Source: Pseudoluteimonas sp044226035
GTDB lineage: Bacteria; Pseudomonadota; Gammaproteobacteria; Xanthomonadales; Xanthomonadaceae
Length of the DNA stretch: 21,983 bases
Assembly: GCA_044226035.1 (NCBI GenBank)
Contig: JBGAHT010000050.1
Coordinates: forward strand, 1 to 21,983
Reading direction: 5' to 3'
This document shows, one piece after another, positions 18,780-21,983 of the stretch (positions are counted from its first letter, which is position 1; every line of letters starts with the position of its first letter). Both the position numbers and the translations under genes were made by a program. Under the pieces are notes generated by a model that saw only the letters and a program-made list of their open reading frames with translations, did not search any database and was not told the origin of the DNA.

Positions 18780-20411
18780 CATACTCGCAACGATCCTCCC
18801 GGAGCGCTTCCCCTGGCCCTGCGCACCCGCGAACCGTTGCCGATCGCCGACGCGCTGCGTCGCGAACTGTATTTCTTCAGCCTCTACCGCATTTTCGAAG
18901 CGGCGCTGCTGGCGCTGGTGCTGTTCAGCCCGTTCGGGTTCCTCGCCGGCGAACCGCGCCTGCCGCTGCTCGCGCGCGGGGTGTCGTTCCTGTACCTGTT
19001 CGCGGCCCTGGCCCTGTTCCAGTGGGCGCGCCACGGCCAAGGGCTGCGCTGGCAGGTGCTGGTCGGCACCGCCATCGACATCCTCGCCGCCACGCTCGCG
19101 ACCCACGCGCTGCCGGAGGCGGACTCGGGCATCGCCCTGATGCTGCTGTTCAACATCGGCTCGGCGGCGCTGCTGCTGCCGTTGCGCTTCGGCCTGGGCG
19201 GCGCGTTGCTCGCCGGCGGCGCGCTCACCGCTGAATACCTGTGGACCCAGCTCGGCGGCGGCGCGCTCCCCCGGCCCTTCGCCGAGGTGCTGATGTACTC
19301 GGTGAGTTTCCTGTCCATCGCCATGCTCACCTACATGCTCGGCCGGCAGATGCGCGACAGCCACGCGCTGGCCGAACGCCGCGGCGCCGAGCTCGCCGAC
19401 CTGGCCGCGGTCAACGAACTGATCATCCGCCGCCTGCACGCCGGCGTGCTGCTGGTCGATGGCGAAGGCCACGTGCAACTGGCGAACGAGGCCGCAGGCG
19501 CCCTGCTGGGCGACACCGGCGGGCGCAGCATCGACCTGCTCGCGCCCGAGGTCGCGCGCCGGCTGCGCCAGTGGCGCGCGGAAGGCAAGGCCTCGGACAT
19601 CCCTCTTCGGCTGGGCACCGACCAGGTCGAGGTGCTGCCGCGCTTCGCCGGCCTGCTCGGCAACAGCGACATCGCGCTGGTGTTCCTCGATGACGCCTCG
19701 CAGGTGTCGCGGCGCGCCGAATCGCTGACCCTGGCCACGCTCGGGCGCTTTTCCGCCAGCCTCGCCCACGAGATCCGCAATCCGCTGGCGGCGATCAACT
19801 ACGCGGTGCAGCTGCTCGAGGAATCGCCGCACATCCCCGCCGGCGACCGCCGCCTGCTGCAGATCGTCCACCAGCAGTGCCAGCGCACCAACGACATCGT
19901 CGAGAGCGTGCTCGGCCTCGCCCGGCGCGAACGCGCCACCCCCGAGCAGCTCGACCTGGTCGCGTTCTGCCGGCGCTTCGCCACCGAGTTCCGCGAAACC
20001 ATGCCCGAGGGCACCGGCCACGTGTCCGCGGCCGGCGCCGACCTGCGCCTGCCGGGGATGTTCGACCCGCGCCACCTGCACCAGGTGCTGACCGTGCTGG
20101 TGCAGAACGCGCTGCACCATGGCCGTCCGCCCGGACAGACCGCCATCGTCACCGTGCACCCGCACCGGGAAGGAGCGAATCCGGTGGTCGACGTCACCGA
20201 CCGCGGCCCGGGCATTCCGGAAGGCGCCGCCGCGCAGTTGTTCCGGCCCTTCTACACCACCTCCGAGCACGGCACCGGGCTTGGCCTGTACATCGCCCGC
20301 GAGCTCTGCCAGGCCAATGGCTCCCGCCTCGACTACATCGCCCGCGGCGCCGCCACCGGCAGCTGCTTCCGCATCACCCTTCCCGCCACCAACCCGCTGC
20401 TCCACCGCTAG
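18777..20411 (+). CDS. pilS: PilS sensor histidine kinase (type IV pilus control)
   Basis: A 544-residue membrane kinase. The first 185 residues or so hold about six hydrophobic helices (for example ALLALVLFSPFGFLAG, FLYLFAALALFQWA, IALMLLFNIGSAALLL). A PAS-like region follows (about 215-310, AVNELIIRRLHAGVLLVDGEG). The kinase core has the H-box SLAHEIRNPLAAI with phosphorylated H331, N-box VQNALHHG, G1 DRGPGIP, F-box FRPFYTT and G2 GTGLGLYI. In Pseudomonas PilS controls PilR, which drives pilA with sigma-54; the order pilS-pilR here supports the same role. GTG at 18777 is the first possible start in frame; there is no Met until about residue 141. Its ribosome-binding site lies in a palindromic repeat. 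The spacing to pilR is 44 nt. Confidence 0.93.
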   Translation: MHTRNDPPGALPLALRTREPLPIADALRRELYFFSLYRIFEAALLALVLFSPFGFLAGEPRLPLLARGVSFLYLFAALALFQWARHGQGLRWQVLVGTAIDILAATLATHALPEADSGIALMLLFNIGSAALLLPLRFGLGGALLAGGALTAEYLWTQLGGGALPRPFAEVLMYSVSFLSIAMLTYMLGRQMRDSHALAERRGAELADLAAVNELIIRRLHAGVLLVDGEGHVQLANEAAGALLGDTGGRSIDLLAPEVARRLRQWRAEGKASDIPLRLGTDQVEVLPRFAGLLGNSDIALVFLDDASQVSRRAESLTLATLGRFSASLAHEIRNPLAAINYAVQLLEESPHIPAGDRRLLQIVHQQCQRTNDIVESVLGLARRERATPEQLDLVAFCRRFATEFRETMPEGTGHVSAAGADLRLPGMFDPRHLHQVLTVLVQNALHHGRPPGQTAIVTVHPHREGANPVVDVTDRGPGIPEGAAAQLFRPFYTTSEHGTGLGLYIARELCQANGSRLDYIARGAATGSCFRITLPATNPLLHR

Positions 20412-20455
20412 GCGGGGCGTGGCATCCGCGCGGAGGATTGTTTAAGGTGCCCACC

Positions 20456-21880
<1,425 letters not shown>

Positions 21881-21885
21881 AACAT

Positions 21886-21904
21886 CCTCCCCTGCGCGAG
21901 GGGG
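21886..21904. repeat. partial Family 3-like hairpin after pilR
   Basis: TCCTCCCCTGCGCGAGGGG has arms CCCCT/AGGGG and resembles the left end of the elements in pgeF and before pilS. No T-run follows, so termination of pilR transcription here is uncertain. From 21905 to the window end I see only a short inverted repeat and no gene. Confidence 0.5.
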
Positions 21905-21940
21905 AACGGGCCCGGGGGCCAAACCTGACCCGCCCGAAAG

Positions 21941-21955
21941 TGACGCGATTCGTCA
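21941..21955. other. short inverted repeat TGACG-N5-CGTCA
   Basis: TGACGCGATTCGTCA has perfect 5-bp arms around a 5-nt centre, in the non-coding end of the window upstream of whatever gene follows. It could be an operator, but chance is not excluded. Confidence 0.3.
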
Positions 21956-21983
21956 GTTCTCGCGCTACCATTGAGCCCGTGTT

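Noticed and set aside
20412..20455. Sigma-54 promoter between pilS and pilR
   Set aside because: No TGGCAC-N5-TTGC-like pair was found; the gap holds only a ribosome-binding site, so pilR is probably co-transcribed with pilS.

Overview
The window is about 22 kb of GC-rich chromosomal DNA that looks like a gammaproteobacterium of the Xanthomonadaceae/Lysobacteraceae (Lysobacter, Luteimonas or Thermomonas type). The reasons are the pilS-pilR pair lying divergent to sucC-sucD, a bamD / rluD-pgeF block near clpB, frequent GTG starts, and many GC-rich intergenic palindromes. This assignment is inferred from gene order and protein character, not from a database search. There are no rRNA, tRNA, CRISPR, phage or classical IS sequences. 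Almost everything is core housekeeping.

Layout. 1-1734: the 3' end of a membrane GGDEF protein, an FmdB-type zinc ribbon gene (minus) and a SIMPL/YggE-type periplasmic protein. 1885-3837 (minus): a YheS-type ABC-F ATPase. 3924-4604: a lone response regulator whose 3' end overlaps, tail to tail, the clpB disaggregase gene (4521-7103, minus). 7239-9374: a secreted M20 metallopeptidase and a PlsC-type acyltransferase. 9371-12791 (minus): rluD, pgeF and a nucleobase-transporter-like permease, joined by 4-nt stop/start overlaps. 12873-13763: bamD, divergent from rluD. 13888-15899 (minus): a DUF559 nuclease-like gene coupled to nadE. 16234-18410 (minus): sucC-sucD with a strong intrinsic terminator. 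18777-21880: the pilS-pilR two-component system for type IV pili.

The unusual theme is the repeats. Three kinds of GC-rich palindromic element recur. Family 1 has ends TGTGGGAGCG...CTCCCACA. Family 2 has CCCTCTCCCGC-type hairpins. Family 3 has TCCTCCCC...AAAGGGAGGGGG ends. They lie between genes, inside the sucC-sucD operon and upstream of pilS. Two lie inside conserved genes as exact whole-codon insertions: 30 codons in the YheS-type ATPase and 40 codons in PgeF. A third case appears to supply the ribosome-binding site and GTG start of pilS. The DUF559 gene sits directly beside a large Family 2 cluster. The best candidate for something under-described is therefore a set of miniature palindromic elements that can be tolerated in, or recruited into, coding sequence, possibly linked to a DUF559 nuclease.

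Supporting regulatory calls include a good heat-shock (sigma-32 type) promoter for clpB, a plausible housekeeping promoter for sucC, and a recurring -10-like hexamer 32-36 nt upstream of five start codons.
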